Below are positions 10,307-21,979 of a stretch of DNA of 64,000 nt, piece after piece. The stretch is from Epiperipatus broadwayi (Eukaryota; Onychophora; Udeonychophora; Euonychophora; Peripatidae): positions 8,537,852 to 8,601,851 of the forward strand of contig JAQFVV010006220.1 of NCBI GenBank assembly GCA_028023455.1, read 5' to 3'. The notes under the pieces were generated by a model, which ran no database searches, was not told the DNA's origin, and was given only the letters and a program-made list of their open reading frames with translations. A program made the position numbers and the translations under genes. Numbering within the stretch: the stretch's first letter is position 1; the number at the start of each line of letters is the position of its first letter.

Positions 10307-13240
10307 TACTACAGCAATACTAAAATTTGACACAAAAATATAGATATGGAATAATATGTATATAAAGCTGCATGAAAAATGTATGTCCATTATTAAGATA
10401 TAATAGAGGATGTATAAAAAAATGTTCTAAGAAAAGAACTGATGAAAAATATTACAATAAATGACATGAAATAAAAAGAAAGATATGATAGCATAAGAAA
10501 ATTAATAAAATAGAAAAAAAATCAAAAAAGATGAAGATGAGTTCTGAAGCTAATAGAAGTAAACTTAGTATCTAATTAAAAAGTTAATGCAAATATAACA
10601 ATGGGATTAGTGTAAGATATGACTCTTCTTTTATCAATGTCATATTACAATAGTACTTTTTTCTTTTTACAATCAGCGCAGTAAATTTCATCTAGCTATC
10701 CAGATTAATCTGCATTGGTTATCCACCAGATAATTCAAATCAAACAAGAAAAAAAAATGGTCAAAGCATCAAGAATAAAAATGTGAACTTGGTGAGTAAA
10801 TGTTTAAACGGTCATTAAAATCACTCCTCATAATTATTATTAACAGCTACTCTGTTTTATTTCAACTCCTGAGTAATAAAACAACTCTATTTTTTAAAAT
10901 AGCAACTACTCATAAATAAGTCTTACCATTATAATAAAAACAAAGATAAAAATAAGACAATGACAAGAATTGAGTGAGAATTGTTGTGCAAGTAAATAAA
11001 AAATGGAATTGTGGTTGCACAAATACACAATTTCATTACTATAGTTAATGCAGAGAAATGACTGATGACATGAAAATCTAAGTGATGAGGAAGTAGGGTA
11101 AAAGAAAGTGAAGTGAAAGAGAAAAATAATTGTGATTAATTTAAGTATATTTAGTAATGTATGTAAAATAGTAAAGCTTAAATAAATTGCACATCTAAGT
11201 CATCATTAGCAATTCCTCACAAATAAATAGAGAAGGAGAATGTATTGTTCACCAGACTTTTTAATTATAAGGTAATGAGTGTTTGATGCTTTTTCATCCC
11301 TTGTTTTGCCTTTCTCCTAAGAATTTCTATATATCTATTTTCTTACGAATATTAGATGATTATCTGAGCTGTATAGGTAAATTACCTGAAAAAAATCCAA
11401 AGTCCTTGAAATTCTATTTATATGTGTGATTTGAAGATCATAATAAATTAGAAAAACAATGGCAAAAAAAACAGCTAGTAAGAAAAACTGTATAATTGGT
11501 TATTTCTGATATTACATCACATTTGTGGCAAACAACTCAAGAGAAAAAAAAAATTTAAGAAAATTTTATTAGCTTAATGACAAAAAGTAAATCAACTGAA
11601 GTAATAAAAAAACTTGCTTTACTTCTACATCTGAAGATGTCAACTGCAACTACAATTGAAACATTAAATGTATCTATATCACCGAATATTCAAAAACCAT
11701 AATAAAAAAGCATCCTAATAGTACCAAAAATCAATAAAAACTGAAATATAAATTCAAATGATTTATAAATTCTATTTATATAATGAATATATATATTAAA
11801 GTGCCATAAATGTAATGTAAAAATATTGAAAGAGTTGTAGGCAAAAATTAATTAATAAAATCCAAACTACAATGAATTTAAGATTCTCTAAAGACTATTG
11901 AATTCCACTGAGAAGAGTTTTAATTTAGTATTACATTTTATTACATGCATGCACATATATGTCAAGATATAAACCACAACTAATAAATCCAAAAAGCAAT
12001 CAAATTGATTTTCACACTATATATTGAAATACTGACTTATCTAAAGAGTTCATTAAAATATGAAAAATCTTTAGAATGATATCACAGATGATCACCATAG
12101 TCTGTATTTGATATAATTAAATAAGATATTAAAGTGATACTGATGCATAGAGTAATCCATGAATGTTTTAAAAGGTTTCTCTTTTTACCAATATACTATT
12201 AACTATGGGAATTAATCACAAAAACTCTTGTACTACCGATGACATCATGCAAGTAATCCATTTCAATATGGATAATAGACTTAAAATTTGGAACTGTTTA
12301 AGTACCATAATATTCATATTTGTTAAGAATAAATATAATAGATTCAACATAAGTATGTGAAAATTCATCACAAGAGTAAGATAAAACCTATCATAAAATA
12401 GTTTGATTAAACTGATAAAAGTCATATATAATTCATGCATTCTCTACATCTATTTTTTACATTTTGCCTGATAATAAAGACCATATTTAAAATGTTCATT
12501 TTCTAAAATCACAAAGATAGATTTACTATTCATCTATGACAAGAAGATATCTAATCAATAAAATCTTTGAAAGTAATTTTACTACAGTTGATAATAAAGA
12601 TATCACAATAATTATTGCAATCTTAACTACACTCTTTATTTTTGTAAATTGAAACAATACAATTATCTTTTAAAATTAAATGAGACAGTTTTATGAATCC
12701 AAATATTGCTCTAAAATTCTAACAGTTTTGAAGCAAGCATATCATTACCATATCTCAAAATTTTTCCTGCTATATTGTCAGGACCTTTCCAATTTTAAGA
12801 TCACAAATTTTGTTAAGAAGAATAGTTTTAGTTCAAATTTTAGTGAGAAAGTAGAATAGATAAAAAAAAAAAACCTCATCTGAATTCTTAAATTAGCTAT
12901 AGTAAACTGATCACAATATTATTTTCATTTGTTTAAATTAATTTCATTATCATATAAAAAGTGCCACCCACTGATTTAATATTATATTTTTTAGATCCAT
13001 ATGTTATTTTCAAGAACTAAAAAGATTGTAACCAGGAGATGACTTTTTCTCCTTTGCAGTTTTAATCATTACTCATTATTTAGACCTTTATTGTTTATTA
13101 AATACCCATTCAAAAAAGCTACTTTTTAAAAATCAAAACAAATTAATTCTTTAGTAAATAAAACAAAGTTATACATCACATGACTCAATTTTGTAAGCTT
13201 GTAAATAAAAAATAATGAGCAGTGCTAATAGCTGTAAATA
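10307..13240. other. Gene-free AT-rich stretch
   Basis: No supported gene or recognised repeat. The 74-codon minus frame at 12216-12440 is of AT-rich, hydrophobic composition with no family match. Confidence 0.55.
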
Positions 13241-13665
13241 AACTTTATTGATAAATGCACAAGAGAAAGTATTTAAAAATCTCTATCTAGAAACTATCCC
13301 CAACCTTCAGAACAGTTTCATCCTTTGGCAATCCTCAGTGAGATCTAAAAATACTAATCAAAGCCAGCACTTATCTCAAAGTTAACTATTAAGTAGAAAA
13401 TCTGAAATTTTCAAACACTTATATGTTATAAATTAGATAGCTGGATTTGAAGACATATAGGTATTTGAAAATTTCACATTTTCTGCTTAATAGTTAACTT
13501 TTAGATAAATGCTGGCTTTGAGTTGTTATTTATAGATCTAGTGTCTGAAATACCCTAGTGCCTCACTGAGGATTGCCAAAGCATGAAATCAGTCTAAAAA
13601 TTTGGGATAATTTCTAGATAGAGATTTTTAAATGCTTTCTCTTGCAGCATTTATCAATAAATGTT
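13241..13665. repeat. 425-bp palindromic (foldback) element
   Basis: The left half (about 13241-13440) matches the reverse complement of the right half (about 13453-13665) over nearly all of its length. Paired landmarks are GATAAATGC, AAAAATCTCTATCTAGAAA, CTTTGGCAATCCTCAGTGAG, AAAGCCAGCA and AAGTTAACTATTAAG. The loop is about 12 bases. Several mismatches and small indels show that it is not recent. No coding capacity; a MITE or inverted pair of a short element. Confidence 0.85.
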
Positions 13666-13785
13666 AAAACTATTAACACTGATATTAAATTAATTCTTTA
13701 TTTGATATGACATGAACAGGAAAAAAAACTTGCCTAAAGTTTAAAAAAAAACTGAAATTAATAAAATACATGGATTCTGATGTAG

Positions 13786-14010
13786 GATTAGATCTATACA
13801 ACTGTTCAATTAAATTGTCTTGGGAAAAAAATGTTAGATCAATTTGAATTTCAGGTTTTTAACATGAATAGTAAAATAGAGTTAAAGGTGACTTGTTAGA
13901 TTCTTAACTGTGTTTTCTCAGTTTTGAATTCCCAAGTTTCTTTGATAAAGATGAAAAAAAATGTCTGAAGATGGAAATTGAAATACAACAGATAACCACT
14001 AATTATTTAG
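13786..14010 (+). repeat. Dispersed repeat, copy 2 (partner at 5345-5581)
   Basis: Same orientation and landmark order as copy 1: AGATCTATA, TTTCAGGTTTTTAAC, TGAATAGTAAAAT, GAGTTAAA. The family is unknown. Confidence 0.55.
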
Positions 14011-16329
14011 GCTAATAATTGGCAAATAATAGGGAACTACTCATTTTAATGTTTTAATCAAGTTATTAGTAATGCAATATCTTATATAAAAATCATAGAA
14101 TAGCATTCATTTATGGTGGCAAATCTTATTTTAGATAAAATCTTCAGGCATATCAAAATATAGATTGAAGTTTTAACAAAGGACAACAGAACGGGCAGCA
14201 GTTCTAAATAAAAATAATGCAAATAGATGAGTGATGATAAATCATCCAGAAATACTATTAAAAGTTTGAAGATAGATTATAAAAAATAAAGTAATAAATA
14301 AAATCATGGCCAAAGTGATGGCCACAATTTTATAGTTAAATAAGATATTATGCAAGAAACATTTTATTCTATAATAATGAAGACTAAAAAATTAGCCAAA
14401 TGTAAATAAAAATTTAAAGTGTGATTGCAATAGTTTATCAATAGATGTATAATTTAGTGAAGTGATAAAATAAAGAATTCAAGATCTAAAGATCTTTCAG
14501 TGCTTGAATATCACATGATCTCCTGAGCAACTATTCATTATATAGGGAACAAAGTACTGAATTCTGATTTCAAAACCACTTTCTACTGACAGCTTATTTA
14601 CTATCTATCTGGTGATAAGTTATCATCTATCAAATAAAGAAAAAAAAATTAAACCACTAAAGCAGTCACTTAATATCTGTTGAATCTTCTACCTTAAATA
14701 CGACTGTTGTCATTAAAATAAAGTTATCTTTTCATCACACTAATTTTTTAGAATTAAACTTAATGTTAAAAGCTATTTTAAAATCTCATAAAATATAAAA
14801 CAGACATTAAATTGCTAATCAAAAAAAAAAAAAACTGCAATTGTTATATTCATAATACCTCCTCTGGCTACATTTTTCTTAAATTTTAGGTTAGAGATTT
14901 AATTGGTACAAACTCAACAAAAATCTGATCCTATATGCTTAAACAGATAACTTCTAATTGATAATTGAAGAATTAACTGCAATGTTTTTTTTTTACTGCT
15001 ATAGACTATTCTGTGCAAAAATTAATCATTTGAGTAAAGTTTTCTCTACCACATTCATCATGCATTCCATCAACACTTATTTAGGTCTAGAAGTAATCTA
15101 AAGTTGTTTTTCTTTGACATAGAATACATTCTATCAGCAACAATTGTTTACTTTTGTTATTGCTAGCTTCACAATGCTTCTATACCCATTCAATCCAATT
15201 GATTTACTCTAACAGAATCTTAATAAGATTTTTTAAAAATGTACTCCATCAAACCCACAATTTATCATGGCCATATTAGTTAATAAAATAAATGTACAAC
15301 CACAAACTGTTAAGAAATAATTCTGCAAATAAAAAAATATGGACGAATCTATATATATCTTGCACTTTATATTGCTTCTTTTCCTAATGTATAGTTATAT
15401 AAATTGAAAATTCAAGCATATAAAATGAATGTAGAATATAACAATGTTAGAGCAAATTTTATTACAAACACTGCTTGTTATTTATATGTTTTCTAATGCA
15501 ATATGAATGAATAAATAAAAACAATTAAAAAGAATGATATTATATATATATCAAATACTAAAAATATGTAAAACAATAATTATTTTCAGATAGCAAAGAG
15601 AAAAAAAATTACTGACAATGTTACTACCCACTTAATTAAAAAGAAAGAACCGGCAACTAGTAATTCATATTTTTAATACTACATATTTTTAATTATCTTG
15701 AAAATAATATATTGGTACAGAATGGTATTATAAGTTTGGGTAGAAAAAAAATTTAGTGATAAATACTAAATTTCTACATAAGCAAAAGGAAGTTTATATT
15801 AGCTAAAAAAAATCAAACATATCTATTGCTTACTTTTATTTAAATAAGAGCTTTTATTTTTCAGAAACAAGAATAATTATAATTTGTAGAATATGAATAA
15901 AAATATAACACAAAATATATACGTATTTTTCACCAACTGTTTATTGAAAAGCAGTTTTGAAGCTGAAAAATGATGTGATTATTTCTCCCTTATATGATTA
16001 ATATCTGCTTATATGAATAATATCGGATGCTACTAGTTCACTTTGCTTAAACAAGATTTATGTACTTTAAAACAAACATCTTTTATGCTGCGCATTAAAA
16101 ATATAAATGTTGTTTTCTATAAGATTTGGTCATAATTAACAATTTAGAGATATCAGAAAGTCTGATCGTTAGCTGACAATGTCATTCAAGTGACATTAGA
16201 ATATTAGATTAACGTTTTATTTTTCTGTTCAATAATTGTCTAAGTTATGACGTATTGACAGTATTTAACAATGGTTGTTTATTAACAATGGTCAAACGTA
16301 AATTTGTCCACAATGTTGTTTTCAAATAA
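14011..16329. other. Gene-free AT-rich stretch
   Basis: No supported gene. An A-run lies near 14821-14834 and a TA microsatellite near 15539-15551. Confidence 0.55.
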
Positions 16330-16496
16330 TTAATAATGATTCCAATACAGTTGAAATAAAACAACTATATAAAAATAAATATTTTCTTTATTATTGAACC
16401 GGAAGGCCCTAATATATGGCGAAAACCGTTTCAACAATAAAGAAAATATTTATTTTTATACAGTTGTTTTATTTCAATCTGTTGGCATCATTATTA
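16330..16496. repeat. 167-bp inverted repeat with about 70-bp arms
   Basis: The left arm carries TTGAAATAAAACAACTAT and AAAATAAATATTTTCTTTAT. The right arm carries ATAAAGAAAATATTTATTTT and ACAGTTGTTTTATTTCAA. The loop of about 27 bases (GGAAGGCCCTAATATATGGC and more) is less AT-rich. The 69-codon plus-strand frame at 16394-16603 runs through the right arm and is unlikely to be a protein. Confidence 0.85.
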
Positions 16497-17411
16497 GCAA
16501 TGATTGTTTTAATTCTTTGTTTAAAACTACTTCATCCTTATATTGTGACAATCATGAATTGGGTCACAACGTCAATACAAACTTAAAATTCAAAATAGTA
16601 TAAATATCTGGTTTTAAAAAGAGAACTTTGAAATAAGGGTTTGGATAAGGCATCACAATTAAAAAAATCTGGTTAAACAAAATGTAGATAAAATAAATAT
16701 TTATCTATTTATGACATGTAAGAATATTAGTCCATGAGTAAATGTAGAGCATTGAATAATTTCTGCATTTATTTTATTGCTTAAAGAATTTTTATTATTA
16801 CATATATTGGTACAGGTATATAATAAGCCTATATTTCAGTTATTATAAAGAGGGATTGTATTATGTATATATTATAGAGAATACTGAGTATATATTATAG
16901 AAAATGTTACTTATTAATAATTAATAGATATTCATCACTATGTTTTTAACATGCAATTTATGCATCTTAAAAATGAATATCTAATTAATGAAATTACTGT
17001 TTTGCACATATAATTAAAATAAAAAGAAAACATAAAAGAGATGGGAAATCAGAGTACAAAGTTAGAAAGAAAAAATCTGTAATAGATAGACACATTTTGC
17101 TTAATCTTAGCTGTATTTTTATAATGCCATTGTTTGGGCAAATATTTGTAAATAATGTATATTAAATTTACTAATGTTTATTGATCTATTTCAATTTTGG
17201 ACCCAAATTGGATAAATCAAATGGTGCAGTTAACAGGATCTAGCTCTATGAGTCAACAGATACAAATCATAAACTCTGACATACCTATTAGATTAAATGA
17301 CCAAATGCTTTTTGGAGAATTCAATATAATAATGTCTCTAGATGTTCATTATATACAAAAACATGTCACAAAGTATCCTCTTATTAATAAAATCCAAGAT
17401 GACAATATAAA

Positions 17412-17975
17412 GGTAAGCTACATTATTAAAAGGCAAGTGGAGTTGGGCTGGACATATTGCTAAAAGAGATGATAATAGATGGACAATTGAAATCTTAAAC
17501 TGGATTCCAAGAAATTGTAAAAGATGCAGAAAGAGATCACATGTGAGATGTATGGATCAAATAAGAAAGTGTGCAGGGGTGATGTGGAGAAGAGAAGCTA
17601 AAGATCAGAGAAGATGGACTGAACTTGGAGAGACCTTTATCCTACAGTGGATTGATAATGGTTGATGATGATGATGATGACATTATTAAGCTTCACTGTC
17701 TTGAAGGTCAAAAAATATAAACTGATAATAGATGGACAATTGAAATCTTAAACTGGATTCCAAGAAATTGTAAAACATGCAGAAAGAGATCATTTGTGAG
17801 ATGGATGGATCAAATAAGAAAGTATGCAGGGGTGATGTGGAGAAGAGAAGCTAAAGATCAGAGAAGATGGACTGAACTTGGAGAGACCTTTATCCTACAG
17901 TGGATTGATAATGGTTGTTGATGATGATGATGACATTATTAAGCTTCACTGTCTTGAAGGTCAAAAATATAAACT
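17412..17975 (+). mobile_element. RTE LINE copy A: 3' end with an internal tandem duplication
   Basis: Plus-strand translation gives the C-terminus of an RTE endonuclease-reverse transcriptase: WAGHIAKRDDNRW, WRREAKDQRRW and LGETFILQWIDNG. It is followed by the (GAT)n tail typical of RTE 3' ends and a short conserved trailer (TTAAGCTTCACTGTCTTGAA). The element is heavily 5'-truncated, as most RTE copies are. A possible target duplication is AATATAAAG (17403-17411) against AATATAAAC near 17966-17974, but the second copy overlaps the duplicated segment, so this is tentative. Its immediate neighbour downstream is the Gypsy remnant. Confidence 0.8.
17471..17975 (+). repeat. 253-bp unit tandemly duplicated twice
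   Basis: Unit 1 is 17471-17723 and unit 2 is 17724-17975. They differ at only a few bases, for example AAAAGATGC against AAAACATGC and GATGATGATGATGATGAC against GTTGATGATGATGATGAC. Each unit holds the LINE C-terminus, stop, GAT repeat and trailer. Confidence 0.9.
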
Positions 17976-18099
17976 ACCTATTAGAACTAATGGAACCCCA
18001 ATATTTCCTTTACAAAGAGATTATAGGAAGGTTATGTTCATAATTTCCATATCTGTCTTAAAACACATTGCAAGACTCCCTTTTAGAAATTGTCACAGG

Positions 18100-19190
18100 T
18101 AATGGGTGGAAAATTTAAGGAATGTGAGATAGTCCTTCATGATTTGTTAAATAATTGTATCTGTGAACAATTTGTGGAAGAAGTTTTCATAGAATAATTA
18201 CCTGTGAAAAATGACAGATGCTAAGTTCAGAAAACAGTCTTAGCAGATTCTGACTTAATATACAATGAAGGTATTAAAAGAGGCACTGACCATGAACTAG
18301 TTTCAAACCAGGCCAGAGAATAGGTTAATAATTATTGTGGTCAATGTTTAACAAAAAAACAATAAGAAATTTATAAACAAAATGCCACAGTCAGATTAAC
18401 TGCTATTGTTGCAGAAATTCTGGACATTGAGATTATAATTGCAAACAAAAACCACAAAATTTTGCAGATTTAAAGGCCATTTGGCTACAATTTGTTGAAG
18501 AACAAAGTCTAAAAGAACTTGTAAAACCAATACTAAAATTAAAAGCTTGAGATGTAGCAAAGTAAAATTATTCACTTTACCATTTCTTATTGAGGGCAAA
18601 CATTTGGAGATCAATTGCAGGTTAGGTACTATCTCAAATTCCTTAAGGACTAGATATTTGTAAGTTTAGTCTCTCAAAAATTAAAAATATCTTCTTAATA
18701 AAGAAACTAATCTGCAGGTAAAGAATGTAAATGGCATTAAACTGAAGAATTGTCAAATTGCTTATATACAAATTTAAACATCAAGGCTCTTAATGTATCT
18801 ATTGTCATAGTTCTCAAGGAAACAAATAAACATAGAGGATGAAACTGGTTCAAACTGTGTGGAATCAACATTCACTTTGAGAATTAACAATGAAAAGAAA
18901 ATTCACAGTAAATAATGCATGCCTATTTAAATCAAAAGTGCAAGAAATTAAAATAATTCCTATCTACATAGAGCTAATCCTAGTTATTTTTAAGACACAA
19001 AGTAATTTTTGCACAATACAAAAGATCAAAGAAGCATTGATTGAACTAATTAAACAAGATGTTTGGACCACTACTAAAAATCAAGAATTGGCATTGCCAG
19101 TATTAATGGTAATTATGCCCAATATCAAAATGCAACTTTATGTGATTACAGTATGACTAGGAATAAAACATTCACAAAAATATTTATTGT
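18100..19190 (+). pseudogene. Decayed Ty3/Gypsy LTR retrotransposon gag-pol fragment
   Basis: Plus-strand reading, with stops and frame changes, shows Gypsy-type pieces in the right order. At 18130-18290 there is Gag-like sequence (LHDLLNNCICEQFVEEV, then ADSDLIYNEGIKR). At 18450-18490 comes a zinc-knuckle remnant (CRFKGHLATIC) with a basic tail. At 18550-18640 lies protease-like IEGKHLEINCRLGT, where the expected catalytic DTG is not intact. At 18835-18880 NWFKLCGINIHFE follows, resembling the GRxWL block after Gypsy proteases. At 19020-19130 is the start of reverse transcriptase (KIKEALIELIKQDVW, then ALPVLMV). The RT core, RNase H, integrase and LTRs are not seen. Matches are from memory of the family, and no single motif is decisive. 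Confidence 0.62.
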
Positions 19191-21284
19191 ATATGTCTGA
19201 GAAAAACTAGATAATCAGCTAATTATACTGATCTGATAACCACTGCTTGTATTGAAGAGAGATAAGGAGAAAAGAAAAAAACAACTCTAATTAATTAAAG
19301 TAAAATTTAACAAAAATGTTAAAATCTTATATATTTTTTTCTTTTCTTTTCAACATATTCCTAAATACAAAACTTTACCTCTCCAAAAAAGTTAAATTAA
19401 GATTGCTAAGTACATTTTTTAAAAAAAAAAAATCAATTGGTAATTAGATAAAAATATTGAAGAGAGAAAACAAAAGAAATTATTTATCTGATTTTATAGT
19501 TTTCTCTCTCTTTTACCAACATTTACAAATTATATTACATATTAAAACATTCTTATAATGTTTAAAAATTATTTAAAGAAAATTATCTAGAGTTTTTATA
19601 TTATTATTTGGGAAGAAAAAACATTTAATTAAATGAAGTACTCATTATTTAAAAAAAAACATATAGTAAAACTAAATATTATTTCCCACTGAATTAATTA
19701 ACTTTAAACTTAAATAGTATGCTACCAATTACTCTTGATAATACAACAATGAGTACTAGTGTCATTGATGGTATATTGTGCTTGATAGCCCTGTTGCTAG
19801 CCTCAAACAGTTTAATATACCATTACAATAAAGTATTTTTGAAGAGAAACAGTGACATCCAGAAGCCTGTACCATCAATGATACTAGCACCCAGAAATGT
19901 AGCCAAATGGCTACACTATATATATGAAGACTTTAACTGTTTTCTTAAAAACAATACAGGTTTTTAATATCTTTACTAATCTGTCCTAAATTTCTGAACA
20001 TGTATAGAGGAAATATTAATATTTGTTAGTCATTCCAAAGTTTCAATGTTAGTTTATAATTAAGATTTAATTTTAGTTAATATAAATTTAGAACTTTTAC
20101 ATTAAAAGGGTGTATGATTAAATTAGTAAAATCCATAATTAAGTGAAATATTTATAAATTACATAATTTTATTTTTACTTTTTTCACTTACTTTCTTAAT
20201 ATTTGAAGACTGACAGAAAATATTATATTAGAAATGTTTTTGAAAAGTTTACTTTCTTTATTAGAAATAACTAGATTGTTAATAAACTTTCATTTTTCCA
20301 AAATAAAATCACTTTTGCTTGAAAAACTCAATTGGTGCTATTGAATTTTTTTTAAAAAAATCATACATCTGAATCCAAGTTAATAATTTCTCCAAGTTCA
20401 CTGCATATTTGATGATTTTCTTGTTCTCTTGTCATCACTATCTCTACAATGATAATCAATAGAATGTTATGTGATATTTATGGATACTATTAGAGATGTT
20501 GTTTAAGGAGATGCCACATAATGTTAAAACTCTTGCAAAAAATGCCCAAGATCACAGATATTTGAAGTGTAGTCATAAAACTTTATTGCCTAGATGCCGA
20601 GTACAAAGAAAAATTTATTTTGCAATAAAACCACAAGTATATATATCTAATATTATTCAGTAATTTTATTTCACCAATCATTTGTTAGCTAATAAAACAA
20701 ATCACTTCAGTTTCTAGTTTACTAGATGTGTGTGTTTTTTATCTGAGTTAAATGCTTTGATACAAGCTTCATGAATAACATGATCTTTGCTTACATAATA
20801 AATTTTCAATCCATATAACTTTTTTCTCTCATTCATTCAATTATAGCTTATTATTAGGAAGATACCTTTGTTAGAAGAAATATTGCGTAATCTATTTAGT
20901 CAAGATTGCCACATTTGTAAAATAAATAAATAAACAATCTATTTAATATAGAATATAAAAATATTTTGTTATAGGATATATATTGTGAATATGAATAAAA
21001 ATTATTTTTTAGAAGAATATAGAATGCATTCTTTTAATAGTCCATTTACATTATTTAATACATAATAATTGTTATTACTGACTGAGTTTTTATGACTTCT
21101 AGAAATGTTTAGTTTTTTTTTTGTTTCATTCTTAGCAACCTTTCTATCTTTATTTTGTTATTTAATTTTTCTAGGCTGATATCATAATTCTATGATTATT
21201 GTACCAAATTAATAAAAATTTTAGAACAATGATAAGAGGTTGAGAAGATTTTGAGCAGAACTTGTTATTTTAAAATTGGATAGG
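19191..21284. other. Gene-free AT-rich stretch
   Basis: No supported gene. A small inverted repeat pairs CTAGTGTCATTGATGGTA (19757-19774) with TACCATCAATGATACTAG (19869-19886); it lies inside an 82-codon plus frame (19719-19967) with no recognised product. Confidence 0.5.
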
Positions 21285-21800
21285 TATCAGAGACAGAACT
21301 TTTCAGAAAAAATGCAAGACCTAGGGCAACTAATATTTTAGAGGCCCTTTAAAATTTAAAATAAGAATGTGAAGAGAGAAAAAAATGAAAGTTTTTACTT
21401 ACACGGCTGAAAACAGGACTCCAGGAGCAGTTAACAAGTCGCAGAAACGAGCAAGCAGATCAAATCCAAATAGCACTTGGATATTCTAGATTCACTCTAG
21501 CACTGTTAGTTTCATAAAACACTGTTAGCACAGAACTTACTGGCAGAGGAATGAGACTATTAGTTCTGTTGACTGTCAAGCACTGCAGTTGCTTTTGTCA
21601 CAGAGTCATCAAATTAGCACCTCATCCCTAAACTGGCTTATGTTTTCGACTAGTGATATGCCTATTTGGAAAAGTTTTTCTCAAATACTTTTTTAGGGAA
21701 TTTAACTGTAAAATTAAGGCCATTCTATGAGCCATGACATTACTTTGCTGTCTCCTATATTTTTAATATATTGAGTTGCCAAGGTGAGGCCCCTAATATC
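21285..21800. other. Less AT-rich island: candidate untranslated exon/promoter or eroded transposon
   Basis: Composition is clearly richer in G and C than the surroundings. On the minus strand no long frame is open, but a good 5' splice site (GTGTAAGTAAAA, near 21390-21401) ends the island's core, so a first non-coding exon is possible. The margins GACCTAGGGCAACTAATATT (about 21321) and GAGGCCCCTAATATCG (about 21786) look like pieces of DNA-transposon termini, which would give a different explanation. Neither is proven. Confidence 0.35.
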
Positions 21801-21979
21801 GCCATGATCAGAAATATAACATTATACTTTAAAATTAACTAATTTACCTTTATTATTAAATCGCTTTCAAAATAAATTTAGATTTATCTCAAGTTGATGA
21901 AGTAGTAGAAGTACTAAACAGTTGCAACTCTTCTTAATAAAATAAAGAATATCATAATTATTTATAATAACTGCAGTTT

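Noticed and set aside
18396-18614. 72-codon minus-strand gene
   Set aside because: It is antisense to the Gypsy zinc-knuckle and protease relic.
19719-19967. 82-codon membrane protein
   Set aside because: The frame runs across a small inverted repeat and has no recognisable family; no splice or start context supports it.
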